This document shows, one piece after another, positions 1 through 13,348 of a stretch of 64,000 nucleotides of DNA. How positions within the stretch are numbered: the stretch's first letter is position 1; each line of letters starts with the position of its first letter. The notes under the pieces are model-generated. The model saw only the letters and a program-made list of their open reading frames with translations. It was not told the origin of the DNA and did not search any database. The position numbers were made by a program, and so were the translations under genes. Where the stretch lies: assembly GCA_029851415.1 (NCBI GenBank), contig CM056743.1, positions 90,494,501 to 90,558,500 of the forward strand, written 5' to 3'. This DNA is from Eretmocerus hayati. Taxonomy: Eukaryota; Arthropoda; Insecta; Hymenoptera; Aphelinidae.

Positions 1-1100
1 GGAATTTTGCAGGGATATTGCAGGTGATATTCAAAAATGTTCCGTGGCAATATTTCAGAGGAAGCTTCCCGGAAGCTCCCGTAAATATTTCGAAGAATCT
101 TACACTCAATCTTTCAGTGACCTTGCACTGAAATATTTCTGGAAGATTCACGAAAGCTTTTTGAAAGATTCCTTGAAACAATTCACTGGAATATTTCTGA
201 AAAATTATCGAAAGCTTTTTAAAAGATGTGAGCGCAATATTTTGGGAGAAGTTTTGGAAGAGTTACGAAAGCCTCTTGTGAGGTTTCACTGCTATGGGGA
301 GAATCTCCTGGGAATGATTCACCGATATCGAGTATAATATTCCATCAGGACGAGGCCCCAAAATTTTCTGGAGGGTTTGCTAGCTCCTACGGAGGGCTAC
401 ATTTTGAGACCAGTTTCAAATAACATCGTGCTTGCAGTTCTTTTAGGCTGGGAAATCTTCAAAAATTCTATGATGGATTTTCAAAACTCACCGCGTTCTG
501 ATACTCTATATGGAGCACTTTGTGGCCGTGAGTTATCCTCCTAACTCACGATATGAAACGTACCACTTTGGATTGAGCTTGGAAAATCAATTTGATTCTG
601 GTTTTCATTGAATCAATAGATTTCGGGAACATTTCAAGGAATTCTTCTGTAAGTGACCTCTCTGCCACTCAATTGCACCTAATGAGATTGAAAAATTTCT
701 GAATATCTTCTGAAAGATTCAAAAAATATTTCTAGGAATCCTCTCACCGGTAATCTTTCAGAAACGTTGCACTGAAATATTGTTGAAATCTTTACGAGAG
801 CTTTCTGGAAGATTTCAATGCAATATTCTTAGGAAGAATTACCGCGAAATTTTTGTACGATATTAAGATCAATGAAATATTTCATTGCAATCTCCCAGGA
901 ATCTTGCAGGGATATTGCAGGTGATATTTCAAAATGTCCCGTGGCATTATTTCAGAGAAAGCTTTCCGGAAGCTCCCGTAGATATTTCAAAGAATCTTAC
1001 ACACAATCTTTCGGAAACCTTGCACTGAAATATTTCTGAAAGATTCACGAAAGCTCTCTGGAAGATTCCTTCGAACAATTCACTGAAGTATTTCTGGAAG
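1..1100. repeat. Direct duplication of a ~200-bp unit, spacing ~895 bp
   Basis: The segment at about 1-210 recurs at about 895-1100 with scattered substitutions. Both copies run from the TTGCAGGGATATTGCAGG words through the TTTCCGGAAGCTCCCGTA and CAATTCACTG words in the same order. This shows higher-order duplication inside the degenerate array. Confidence 0.7.
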
Positions 1101-2306
1101 ATCTACAAGCCTCCGCTGTGATATAGGCTCATTGAATCCCTAACTTGTTTGAATCTCTTTTGAATTTAGGCTAATCACGAGTCGTCGCATATAAATAAAG
1201 CCATCATAATAATAGGTTCGTGGGAGCTCTCTGACTGATTCCGTACATATTTCTTGGGAGCATTCCACAGGTAAACTCTCAGAAATCTTGCAGTGAGATA
1301 TTGTTGATAGATTTTCACGAGCTTCTTAAAATCTTTCAGAGCAAAACCCTGTGACGGGGTACTGCATATTAATACCAAAAACCATTACAATCGAGGGAAC
1401 AACATATTATGCTGTTAAAGTATTGCGAGGAGTAATTCTTAACGACTTGACTCTGTGGGATATGACACATAAATATTGCGGTGGAACATTCTGGGAATCC
1501 TTCAGTAACATTGCAGTGGAAGATTGTAGAAATCTTTCAGAAACATTGCAGTGAAAGATTCTAGGAATCATCCAGAAACATCGCAGTGAAAGATTGTAGG
1601 AATCTTCCAGGAACATTTCATTCGAAGATTCTGTTCCCGCTAGATGTCGCATAACACACTTTAGTTCTCAAATTTTGTTCTCATGAATTATATGGTTTCT
1701 GGGAAACTATCTATCGGGAAATTTGATAACAGCATCAAAAGATCTGTCATGTGAGATGACATACCCAGGACCAGCTATGCATAATAGTCTGTAAATGATA
1801 CGTGAGGATTATTTGAAGATGCGTGCAGGCTTTCTCGCAAGCGCTCACAATAGACGCTGGTTAGTATATAAGACAGGAGGACGGCTCATCGGTAAGGTGT
1901 CGCGTACATCGAAGAGTTCATAAAATCTGGATGAATCTAACGTGAAGCTTTGGATTCAGCGTCACAATGGAGTTGAAGTACGAGTCAGAATAATGAAGTT
2001 ATGCATTGGAATGATTCAGAAACTTATCAAGCAAAATATGGATTCCACAGACAGAACGTTAACGCATATATTTTTGTGAGATTTCATGGAATCTTGCAGG
2101 AACATTTCACTGAAATATTTCAATGAAATGTTTCTGAAAGCTTCCCGAAATATTCCCACCAATATTTCATGAAATCTTGCAGAAAGGTGTCTGAAGTGGG
2201 ACATATCTTCATTGAGGGAAGCTTTCAGTGAAATCTTTCTGAAAGATTCCCGGGTTTTCCTGAAAGCTTGCAGAAAATTTTCTGAAAGATTCTCATGCTG
2301 TGTGGG
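1..2306. mobile_element. Right part of a TIR element built of degenerate short palindromic repeats (left end outside window)
   Basis: The stretch is filled with variants of GAAAGATTC, GGAATATTTC and TTTCAGTGAAATATT, which read similarly on both strands. It ends at 2306 with TTCTCATGCTGTGTGGG, nearly the same as the right terminus of the element at 13329-17625 (TTCCCATGCTGTGTGGG). The repeats are dense at 1-1650 and 2020-2306, with less repetitive sequence between. The left terminus is not in the window. No convincing coding sequence was found; the small open frames are by-products of the repeats. I infer a non-autonomous foldback-like DNA element, but no transposase ties it to a superfamily. 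Confidence 0.6.
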
Positions 2307-5300
2307 TTACATCGCACAACCATACCCCTATTACTCAATAGCTCCAAGTGAGTGAGTACTCACACAGCCTTTCTCTGACATATCATGGCTTGGGGATCCT
2401 CATCTCAGTGCTCATTTGGAGGACTCCTTGATAACAGATGCATTCAAGAGCACAGCTTTTCTCTGCCAAGCTTGAGTAGGGAGTTATATTGTCAGCTCCA
2501 AGATCCCATGTGGAAGGTCTGGTCCACCATATTTACATCTCCTTGTAACTTGTGATGCTACATGCGATATTATCCTACTAAAAGTGCGATGGCTCTTCCA
2601 TCTGTCGTCTACATGTGCCAATTACTCAAGGTATCCATCCGACAAAGTATCCAAGCAGCAGAAGAGTAAGTACCGTGGGCCAATGACAGTGACTCTTTCA
2701 TGCACATGCGTTCCTTGATCCCTACATTGAAATTCTAAAATTTGGCAAGGACACTGTTTCAAAATAATGCCCTGCTATTCATGAATTCACTTGAGCATCG
2801 TCTTAATTCATTCAGGGGTCCGATGGAACTTTTTTGCAGGGAACCATCTAGTGATCAATAATTCACTTGAAAAATCAGATTTCAACTTCTTAGAAGTGAA
2901 ATACTCAGTAAGTATGATTTCAGTCATCTTCATTGGCTTCTCTGGCTCATGGAAATCACTGAAATCACGCTCACCAAGTATTACACTCCTATGTGGTCAA
3001 AATGGCTGTGCATAGTGAATGGTTCCAATAATAATCAATCTTTACTGGAAGCGACTGCCATTGAGTCTTGTTCAAGTTGTCATGCGCATTGTTCTGGAGG
3101 AATCTATATTGTTTCCATGAAAGTTCAGGGAATTGTGGTGGATCCGGCAACAGATACCAACATATTATTTCCTCCTCCCGGCACAAAAGTACGTCCTTTC
3201 GCGACTCGTTTTGGTCACGAAAGCTCGACTTTTGCTGCCGGCCCGGGTAAACTCGCGCTCTGATTGGCTGTCAATTTATGCTGCATCCTTCTACGGAAAC
3301 CCACATGGACACCTACCTATCTGCTAGCGGGAATCGGTTCCGACGCGGTCTCCGCGAGCCACTGGCTTGCGCAATATAATTTCTACATCGCGCGCCACCC
3401 GCGGGTATGTGGCAAACGTATTCTACGTTTTACGTCGATGTGAATGCGACTGCATCGACTGCATAAGTGCATCTGTGTGTCGAAAATATCATGCAGTTTC
3501 CACTTCCACATAGAGGTATACTTATGAGTTTCCATCAGAGCGCTCGTAATAGCTAGTTTCTGATGAAATAAGTTGCACGTAAAAACCGGGCTCGGACTAC
3601 CAGATTGAGTTGTGTTATGCTGTGATTTCAAAACAAAAATGTAACAAATAGTTATCGTTTGTTTGCGGTAATCCGCTGATCGAGTGACATTTATTGGGTA
3701 TCTCCTTGGAAAATTATCATCGATGGATAACTCCTCCAGCTGTAATAGCGTTGAAACTGTGGGTGAGTGAAAATAATGTTTCTCACGCAAATTCACTTGC
3801 TCACCTATAACCTGAGAATTTATCTTGTGACATTTAATTTTTCATGGAAAAAGATTTAAACAAAGAAGCCAGGTGCAATAGACAGATCATTCCTCAACAG
3901 CTCCTGATGCTTGCCAGGGTTACGATACCTAGATGGAGGTCCACTCAGTTGGATCTGCAAAAGAATCTTATCAGAACAGACAGGTTTTTCTTCTATTAGA
4001 TGATTATGCTTGTCAGGATCATGGTAGTGTGACATTCTCAATGCTTTCCTGACAATAAGGGCGTCAAGAGCTACTGCCTTCCCAGTTCCCACCCACTTCT
4101 ATAAAATTTGCCATACGATATTCTCAGAGGATTAGTCAACATTGACTTTCAGGCTCATACACGTAAGAGTTTCTGTTACCCTTGAACAAATGATCTAGTA
4201 GTCCAAATACTGTAATGCATTTGTTACATTATTCGGTACATTTTTACAGGAGGGTTATGGTACATACATCATACCTAATGTACCTTAGGTATACTTACAT
4301 ACTAATGTACCTTATACATGTATCTTATCCAACAAACCAACTACATATTGTCAGCACTAAATGCAAATTCGAATGTCCCATGGAAGAAGTTAAGAGTGGG
4401 ACATTTATATTGAAAAATTAGAGTCAGATGACGCAGATATATGTACATGCAGGACAATAAAGAGAGGATGAAGATTCTGACCCACCGGTGAGAATTATCT
4501 CATCAAAATATCCAAGATGAACTCTTAGTCACGAACACATGGATTGATCTCATAATATTGCAGCAATGATGACTCTAATGTCCAAAAGTGAATCAATGTC
4601 TCCAAAGTAGAGTCAATGCAGTAATGGATCCAAACTTATTTCGCATTGTCAAGATTTGGATCAGAAATGGGTACATATCTTGAAGAGTGAACGAGAAGAT
4701 GCCGAGTAAGCACAGTTCTGATGATTATGGGCCGTGTCTTCAGGAGTAAAGTCAAATATCATCAAGATTTGTGACAGATTTCCTTTGGAGGAATGATGTT
4801 TCCTATTTTTATCGACTCGACTAACTTGGTAGAATGTGGATAACATAGGCACATATTTAAATCTCGCGCTCTTATTCTTCAGCTAAGGCTGGCCCAGAGT
4901 CCCGCCGGGTTTGGTTGGTTTGACATCAGATAAATATATGTTAGATGACGTCAGATGACGTGAAATTTGCCTCATAGCAATACTCAAGCCTGCTCAAGTC
5001 CATGGCTCTAGCCAGCTCTAGTCACTAAAAGTTACAGTGTTTACAATTCTAGATTCGAATTGTTGTCTTCTCGGAGAAATACAAAATCTTCATACCTTAC
5101 AAGAAATTCAAAAACCAAAGTGAATTGGGTATGGACATTTTTTGGAGGTAACCTCCACGCTGGTTCCAAAGGGTGCTTCCAAATCCAAAACAAAAGTAAG
5201 TTGGACCACCAATCTATTTTTTTCCTATTGGGGTCGAGTGCCAGAGCCCATGTGGTAATGCGTCAAGTAAGAATGTGTTGATAAACAAATTCAAGCAGTT

Positions 5301-6856
5301 ATCACCAAATTACTTTGACTCAAAATTGAAATTATCAGAGCTATATTGGCTCATTCTCAAAAATTAGCTTCAAACTCCTAAATCCTTTTCATCCATCCTA
5401 TCAGGTCTGATGTATGACAAATCATCACCCTGATACATAGATGAAAATCCTGAACTGTGTAAGCATATTGAGGCAATGTAATATCCATACTTGATTGTTA
5501 AATCAATTTTGATTTGAATTTGGACTAGTATCATTAGCAGGAAGTGTTCTAGTGACTTGAGTATAGTACAATCATTTGAAAAAATATTCTTCTCACAATG
5601 AGATTCTTGATTGATCCCTCCAACTAAAAAATTATGATAGTGCATAGCATTCTGATATTATACAAGCAAAATCAATTGCTCAGTACTGCTCAAGATATTC
5701 CAATGCATAAATTGAGATAACATTTCTTGCATGATCTTGACAAAAACAACGTTCATGTGCACTTCATTCAGTAGATGCATGTAATTGTTGGTCTGATGAA
5801 AGTTCCTTTGTGAATCAAATTCAACACCTTTTTATCACAAATTTTGAACCTTTCGGCGATGAAAAATAGAATGTGTCATTTATCAAGATAAGCAGTGTTG
5901 CTCAGGAGATTGAAGTATATTGAGTATTCCTCAATTTTCTATCATACTTGGAGTAAAAACATGGGCGATACAGTTAATTGGGTACCATTGAGCACATTCG
6001 TTTCATTATTTGAGATTCAAAGCATCAATCAAGGTATAAAGACCAACTGATCCCATTCATTTAGCCTGTGGCGCTTGATTCTGACTTCGGTCCAAATCAT
6101 CAAAAACAGTCAAGTATGATTACTAGGATTCCTGCCAACATGGATCAATCATTTTGGAAATACTGTAACCAGAGAATTATACAGTCGTCGTGTCAATAGA
6201 TATGGGCATTTTCAGAGAAATGAGATTCGCATGTATTTATAATGCTGTATCTCTATATTTCTCTCCAATAATTAATACTTGACTTTGATTCGTTACTGTG
6301 GGAGTATATTGTCCATTAAAGTTTTTCATGCTTCAGAAGTTAGGGTTTTCAATGTTTATATTCCCATTGCTTTGGCTCATGTGAATAATTGATGCATTGA
6401 GATGTTCATTGAATAAATCCAAAACAGACATGGAATACTCAATTCAAATTCCTGAGTCAAGTTCATTGAGAATCTTTGCCACGGTTTCACGGTTTATTTT
6501 GGAAAAATACTCATCAGAAGATTGTGCTAATCATAAACATCAATTTAGATTTCACTTGAGGCATACGTTCAACAGAAAGTAAGACACGAAATTCCTTCCA
6601 TTTTCATGTTTCAATTTGCATGTATTTCGTGAATTTTAAAATACTTTTTCGACCGAATGGTGTTGAATGATCGTCCAAGGCGCAGAATTTTGAAAACCAT
6701 AATCAATAACTTCCTTATTTATTAAAAAAACTCGTTGAATTACAATCAGGCCATTCCCGTGAAAGCAACATGTTTCCATCATGTCACCTATGATTCTACC
6801 ATTCCAAGATTCAAAATTCATATCTGGATTTTATTTTCCTTTTCTATCTATTGCAG
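2307..6856. other. Long stretch without recognisable gene
   Basis: No open frame here shows a recognisable motif or codon pattern. A somewhat GC-richer patch lies around 3180-3420. An AT-rich stretch with GTACATAC/ATGTACC words lies at 4240-4330. Nothing supports a gene or a bounded mobile element. Confidence 0.5.
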
Positions 6857-6894
6857 AAGTACTGCAAGTCAATCGGATGATTTGAAAAATGGAG
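6857..6894 (+). other. Possible small upstream exon of the transposase gene
   Basis: A 38-bp segment is preceded by a pyrimidine-rich tract ending TTGCAG and followed by GTGAGT, which looks like a good acceptor/donor pair. It lies about 470 bp upstream of the transposase exon. The coding phase across the join was not established, so this is a weak suggestion. Confidence 0.2.
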
Positions 6895-7363
6895 GTGAGT
6901 CTACTCCGGATGTACAACATCACAGTATTCACATATTCTCTTTAGAGTTTAAAATTCGGTGTCATTCTGCTTTCTCTGAAGAGAAAGCTCTGTTTTCACC
7001 CCAGCAAAATTTTTATCAAATTTTCCACGAAATCAAATATTTTCTTCACCAAAGTTCTGTTCATCTAAAAAATGATTAAACCATTTTCCTCCTCTCGCCA
7101 AAAATCTATCGATTGTAAGTAACACCAATTTTTTCGACGATGGTGGTGATGTCCGCTACAATTATTATCATTTAGCGCTGTGAGAAAGCAATCCGCTACT
7201 TTTAGCAGCATATTTATTACCAGATTTACACCATATGATAGAATTTTTGTAACAGAAATTCATGTGACAGGCTATATAAATGTCAAGTTTTTGGTACAAA
7301 AATGATGAAATTCGAATTCTAAAGTTTCTCTCCCTGCTGTACTCATAATCGTACTCTCTGCAG

Positions 7364-8509
7364 CAATTGCACCGGTGGATTACTCAATATTTTGATGAAA
7401 ATGCTACCCATGAAGAAATCATGTTGCTCCTATGGAAAAATCATAGAAAGAAGATATCACACAGCTCTCTTAAGCAACATCTTCGATTCCTTGGCTTGAG
7501 AAGAAGAAACATTCAAGAAAGTAATATGCGAGATATTTGTATAGCGATTGCTCAAGAAGTACAATCGTGTTCTGGGTGTGATTTGGGTTACCGTGGATTG
7601 TGGGAAAAACTCAAACTCACATATAAATTGAAAGTGAAAAGGGAAACAGTCTATTTTCTACTCACTATAGCTGACCCAGAAGGTATAGCAAGGAGGAGAG
7701 CAAATAAACTGAAGCGTCGCGAATACGACGGTCGTGGGCCCAACTGGATCTGGCATATGGACAGGTATGACAAGTTGAAACCTTATGGTTTTTGTATTCA
7801 TGGAGCCATTGATGGTTTTTCAAGGTATCTGCTTTGGCTTTGTACTGCTACCACAAATAACAATCTTCGAGTAACTGCACGTTACTTCCTCGAGGCCGTC
7901 GCGGAAGAAGAAGGTGTACCGACTTTAGTAAGATGTGATGATGGAACGGAGAATGTTGTTATAGAAACTCTTCAAACTAGTCTGAGAGATGAACATGATG
8001 ATGAACTTTCTGGAGATAATAGCTTCATATATGGTCCAAGTACTCATAACCAACGTATTGAATCTTACTGGGGCCAATTGAGAAAACACTCGATGAACTT
8101 TTACATAGAATTTTTCAAATCCATGAAGGATGAAGGTCTCTTCCGTGGCACCGAAGAAGAGAAAAAATGTCTTCAATACTGTTTTGGCCCTCTTATTCAG
8201 AATGACTTGGATCAAACAAGAGCATTGTGGAACAAACATATGATCAGGAAGCAACGAAACAAGACCCATCATGGTAAACCTTGTTCTATGTACCGCTTAC
8301 CGGAAATGTATGGTGTCGAAGATTACAAGAAACCAGTCGATCTGAGGGCTGTCAATGCTCTTAGGGACGAGTTCACCGATGATCCACAGATTTTTGATGC
8401 AGACTTTGCTGAACAAGCTCTTGCAGCCATGCCTGATTTAGTCATTCCAACCAATGCTGATGAAGCCCTGGACTTGTACTGCGACCTAAAAGCTGCTCTT
8501 GGTTTTTAG
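7364..8509 (+). CDS. DDE (rve/integrase-core) transposase, IS3EU-like, uninterrupted exon
   Basis: An open frame of about 381 codons follows a pyrimidine-rich tract ending CTCTCTGCAG, so this is probably the last coding exon and an N-terminal exon is missing upstream. Numbering from the TTG at 7367, residues 1-110 look like a helix-turn-helix region ending LKRREYDGRGPN. The RNase H-fold core follows: D132 in WHMDRYDKLKPYG, D191 in VRCDDGTEN and E232 in NQRIESYWGQLRK, the likely DDE triad. This pattern (HxDxYDKLKPxG, GTEN, NQRIExxW) is that of the integrase-core proteins common in fish, cnidarian and arthropod genomes, which I associate with IS3EU-type transposons. There are no internal stops, so it is recent or under selection. 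I could not find terminal inverted repeats around it. Domestication is an alternative. Confidence 0.75.
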   Translation, partial: QLHRWITQYFDENATHEEIMLLLWKNHRKKISHSSLKQHLRFLGLRRRNIQESNMRDICIAIAQEVQSCSGCDLGYRGLWEKLKLTYKLKVKRETVYFLLTIADPEGIARRRANKLKRREYDGRGPNWIWHMDRYDKLKPYGFCIHGAIDGFSRYLLWLCTATTNNNLRVTARYFLEAVAEEEGVPTLVRCDDGTENVVIETLQTSLRDEHDDELSGDNSFIYGPSTHNQRIESYWGQLRKHSMNFYIEFFKSMKDEGLFRGTEEEKKCLQYCFGPLIQNDLDQTRALWNKHMIRKQRNKTHHGKPCSMYRLPEMYGVEDYKKPVDLRAVNALRDEFTDDPQIFDADFAEQALAAMPDLVIPTNADEALDLYCDLKAALGF

Positions 8510-10060
8510 AGTGACCAAGGTAGTGTATTGGGTGTCATCGAAGGAAGAGTCACAGTGTTGATTTGATGTAGGTATTAGGTGTTGTCAAATGCTCACCTAT
8601 TGGGTAGGCCCGTAGGTCTAGGCAGATATATTTCATTTTGCTGAAACTGGTGATATACAATGACCATAGCTTTAACCAATGATCTTGTTTTTCTTCACTC
8701 TAGACACGTTTTAAGGACGAGTGCATCCCCTTTCTCAGGAATAAAGTCATAAACTTAGGATCACATGCTAATAAAAGTTAAAATGATACCACTAGTCCTT
8801 TCAACTACTGTTATCGTGTAATTTTGTAAATGTCAATTCATCCCTGAAGAAGAGGTTTTTAATGTCCTGTAAACGTCGACAGAGCGAAGAATAGGATGAT
8901 CATTGATACGAGCTCGTATCATCGTACACAAGCAGTTCCATCAAAATCAAGTATAAAAAATTTGATCTCTATATTATGAATCTATCAAGGTTGGCAACCA
9001 TTTCATCGTTGATAAGAGCGCGGCACTATGGTTGGTTCATAATACTTTGATAGGCATGACAAGGTTTCCCAAACTTTTTTTGTAATTACATTTTGAATTG
9101 AGCATCACAAGAAATTCAGCAACCAAGAATTTAGTTTTGTCGCTGTTTTGTACATCCTCAGAATCATGAAGCATATACTCTCGCCCGTAACCCTCTTCTT
9201 AGCACCGGAAAGAAGCCTCAACCCGTAACACAATGAATGATAAGCGTAAAGTGACAAAATTAGACACTTGTATGATTTACTTTTCCTATAAATTCCTTTT
9301 GCGACTCAATATTCAACCGTCGAAATTTCCTTGGTCTGAATAAAGATTTTTCAAATGTTGTGTAGAATTATGTTTTGCAACGAGCGGTGAATACCAAGAA
9401 ATATCGCAAACCGATCTTATTCTCCCAAATATCTCCGTGTTTAAACAAGACGACCGCAACGATCATTGATACATGTAAGAGTTTGCCGCAAGCATAAAAT
9501 GATGCGAATGAATCATTTCTATTTCGAATGAATCATTTAATACGCGAAATCTCATCAGCATGAAATCACATTCACGTTGCGAGTTTTTGTGTAATGCCGT
9601 TATCCTGTAAAGATCTGAAGATGTATACTCCCAATACGATTCGAGCTCGAATGAAACGACATGCAATATTTCATGCGGAAAGTGAATCTAACATATTGTG
9701 TATGAATAGATGTAATAGAGGCATTTCGTCATTCGTGAATAGAAATTGATATTTTCCATTTTGAGTACTGGACTCCTCCCTGATTTCAAATTGCTATAGC
9801 TCCACCAGTTTTCTTGATTTCATGCCTATGGAAGGATGTCGATTCTGGTGTGCTATCGTGATCCGATCAAAGCTGCATCGAGCCGTCAAATCGAAATTCT
9901 GGACATACTTCTATACGTCACAAATGAGCATTGAAGAATGAACGAGATGATACATAATGTGACCGATGGACGATATGTTTTTTCAGATATGATTAATGTA
10001 AAGCTTTCAGTAACCAACCAAAAATCCCTCAATACGAGAGCAATCTCTGCTTCAAAATTG
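8510..10060. other. No recognisable feature
   Basis: AT-rich sequence with only short frames lacking motifs. It presumably includes the 3' UTR of the transposase gene. No terminal repeat of that transposon could be identified by eye. Confidence 0.4.
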
Positions 10061-10330
10061 TTGTGCAAGTTTTTCCAGAAATATCTCAAAGTGGTATTAC
10101 CTCGGAATATTGCATCAAAATATATCAGAAACCTTTTAAAAATCTCCCAGACGAACATTTCTGGAAGATTTCGAGTAGTTCTTCATAAAATGTTTCCAGG
10201 AGCTTTCCGGATCATATTTATGAAATATTGCAATAAAATGTTACAAGAAAAATTCTTGAAATGATCCTGCAAAGTTGGTGGCAGATTTCATTGGAATACT
10301 CTAGTGGAATATTTTCCTGAAATATTCTCA
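10060..10330. repeat. Isolated patch of the degenerate GAAATATT/GGAAGATT repeat
   Basis: The patch has the same word composition as the arrays at 1-2306 and 13329-17625 (CCAGAAATATC, CATTTCTGGAAGATTTC, GGAATATTTTCC). The CCCACACAGCATGGG-type termini are absent, so it is probably a decayed fragment of that family. Confidence 0.5.
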
Positions 10331-13328
10331 TGAACCAAAGATGGGGGCATCTAAAATTTTGAAGGTGTTTTCGAGCTAGCCTCGTATTCACAGGTTTTAT
10401 ACCTAGGAATTTTGTTCCTCGTCTTACAGCTGCAACTTCGATTCGACTGCTCCGGATCAACTGGCAGGGGATTTTTTTCATGGAAAACAAACCAGTTATC
10501 GTTCAAAAATAGTTTCAGGGACGTAGAGTATAGCGCATGAGCTATTTTTCCCGTATCTACGTGATTAGCATCTTCTGCGAAGGGATGATTACTGCAGCGA
10601 AATTTGCCCTGTAAATTTGCATCCATTGCTATCAAATCAATACTAAAAAGCGTTGTTACCGGTGGATTTACTCCTGCAATGATTGCGAAGTTCTATTTAA
10701 TTGAGTTTTGTGAGGGGAAAACGCCATGTTCAAATCCCTTGGAATTATTTTTAAAGATTAAAAAAGTCTCGAGAGTCTCGAAGAGTGAGAATAGACAGGC
10801 CTGAGAATAGAGGTGAATAATCTACTTACAGGTGGTTCACCATCTTACTGGTCGAAAAAGAAGATTAACGAAATCTAATTATACGTAAAGAAGTTATGAG
10901 TGAGTTTGTGATTTTTTAGTCTTTCAGGTCGTAGGCATTCAAGAGATGTGAAGAAATTCCGCCACAACTCACCCGATAAGTTTTTGATACTCTTCCCAAA
11001 TTCTTTGTGTTAAAATCAAAATCGGTCAAAGCAGCTTCAAATTTTGAGAAAAATACGATGAGCTTTATCAGTTCTCGATTTTTTGGTAAAATCAAGAAGA
11101 TGCCACTGTCTTTGCCAAATGCATAGAAAGGGCGTAAAAACTTAGGGTTATTTCTCTTCCAATATCCAAAAAGGAAGAAAATCGCCTTGTACTTCATACG
11201 ATACGGAATGTAATTTACCACCAATTCCAAGAAGGGCGCATCTGCGTAAGGAAAATGTCAAGAGGGCGTAATAATTGGTATTCGCGATTACAAAAAGGAT
11301 CTGATTGTTGACCTTAGAGATTTGGAAAAAGGGCGTGATTTCAAATGTTGAAATAGCTGTGATGTATGGGATTGATTCTAATCTTCCGATTCTCGATTGG
11401 GGGTATCATTCTCTCTGAAATAAGCCAAGTTGTTGCGCCCAATCATGCGTCTGCCGACTTTCCGGAATGACTCTTCCGTAATCACGCTTTTCCTCTACGC
11501 ATAATCCTCTCAATTATTTGCGCGAATGAAAGTTACAGTCTATGATTGGTTCGAAGTCACTGATGACTTCACAAGATTCTAGCTAAAATGTCTATCACGA
11601 GAAGCTCTGTAGTAGGTCTCTTTCAACACACTTCTTTTGATATCAGGTCATTATATTCTGAGTTTGAAAAGTCATATAAGGAAGCCAACATGAAAGTAAT
11701 CAAATATTGCTCCCACAGGATTAAAAAGGATTCATTTCAAGTTTTCCTTGGCGGAATGTTCAGAGTCTTATCATACTTTACTTATTCGAAACTGTAAATA
11801 TTATTTTCAAAGCGCTTGGCATCCACTTCATCCGTAACAAATAGTAGAATTTACATATTCATATCACTAATATATACTGTTTTGCGTCTTTTCTTAGGTT
11901 TTACTGATTTCATTGATACTCGGAAGCGTTTTGAAGGATCGGCATCACTTTTGCTACTTCCAATGTCCCAAAAATCAGCGGAGAACTTTTCAAATAGTGA
12001 GATTCACAATATTTTTTGACCATAAACAATATTTATGAAAAAATTCACAGTGTATCGAGTGAAATGGAAGTTACAAATTTCCGTCTATATAATGGAATGA
12101 TACGCGCGTACTAACGATGCCCTCTTTTCATGCCTGCTCCCACTATATAGTATAAGCCATTCACAAATTGCCAATTTTGAGAATGCGTGAGTGCGCTCAC
12201 ATGCTGACAATTAAGAAAACTATGTATCACAAATATTCACGGCTCAGGTTTCGGTCATTAATTATCTCCTCCGATCCTGTAGATCAAAATATGGATATGT
12301 ATGTACATACATGCTAATCACCGCGGGAAAGATTTTGGAAGATTACTGGAAATAGATGGAAAGCGAATAAAAATTTCGGATGTATGTATTTGTTCCCTCG
12401 TGAAAGTGGAAGGTTGAATATACGACTGAGGACTTTGACCCAATTTTTCAACGTGGCCCTGTGGAGGCTGTTATATTCATGTTTTTGCTTTTTCAACCTC
12501 GCCATCGCGGGCGTAAGTCTGGCAGCCATTTGACAGGGGTCAAATTGAGATTTTGTCCAAAGTAGCCGGTATATCTCAATATTTCTCAACGTCCTCTTGT
12601 ATCAAGACCTTCAAAATGATCTAAGGGACATTTGATTATAACTAATTGCAGCCGAGCTATCTTGATTTTTGCAAAAAAAGATTTTTTGTGATTTATTCAC
12701 AGTGTGTTCCTAATTTGCCCCCTCATGGAGAAGAGGCCTATTTCCATGTGATTATAATACAGGTTTTTCGGATAATCGGGATATTTTATCTCCCAAACCT
12801 CCAAATGAGACGTACTTCATCTCAATTTGTAGCTTTTTTTGCCCTCTTTCAAATTTTTTCAGGCAGATTGATGTATTTGGATGGAGTGAGTGACGGAGTT
12901 TGGAAGAAGACTGAAGTGAGCAAATTGGGAACTCTGCACTCTTTCTAGTTATACATGCGTAGTATTGGTTAGAAATGGAATCCTGCAGTTCTGCAGAAAT
13001 TATTTCAAAGTAAAGAGACAAACAAAGAAAATGAGCTAAGGTACATCAAAATTGATCGCATCAATTTTGTTTGGCATAGCTTTTAGTGACTAACAAGAAA
13101 GAAGTCCGAAGTACCAAAAACCACTTATAAGTATGCATAATAGTATACATAATATATTATGTTGTAAGAAATGCGCGGATCACTGAGGATCGGTCCAAAA
13201 CGTTCATTTTCTTATATTTCAACGTATAACAAATATGAAAAAATGCGCAGCAAGGTCTGCGGGTTAGTACATTCGAGAACTTGAGTGGGGGCAAATTAGG
13301 CACAGTTACCTTATCACGAAACTAACCA
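10331..13328. other. No recognisable gene; scattered AAGGGCGTAA words
   Basis: There is no frame with recognisable motifs. At 11100-11340 the word AAGGGCGT(A/G)A recurs. It resembles the AAGGGCCTAA words of the 2.7-kb elements further right and may mark an old relative of them. Confidence 0.35.
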
Positions 13329-13348
13329 CCCACACAGCATGGGAATAT
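13329..13348 (+). repeat. Left terminal inverted repeat
   Basis: CCCACACAGCATGGGAATAT; its complement closes the element at 17625. Confidence 0.75.

Noticed and set aside
3856..4092. 78-codon minus-strand frame with gene-like composition
   Set aside because: No recognisable motif, no splice-site support and no homologous partner elsewhere in the window.
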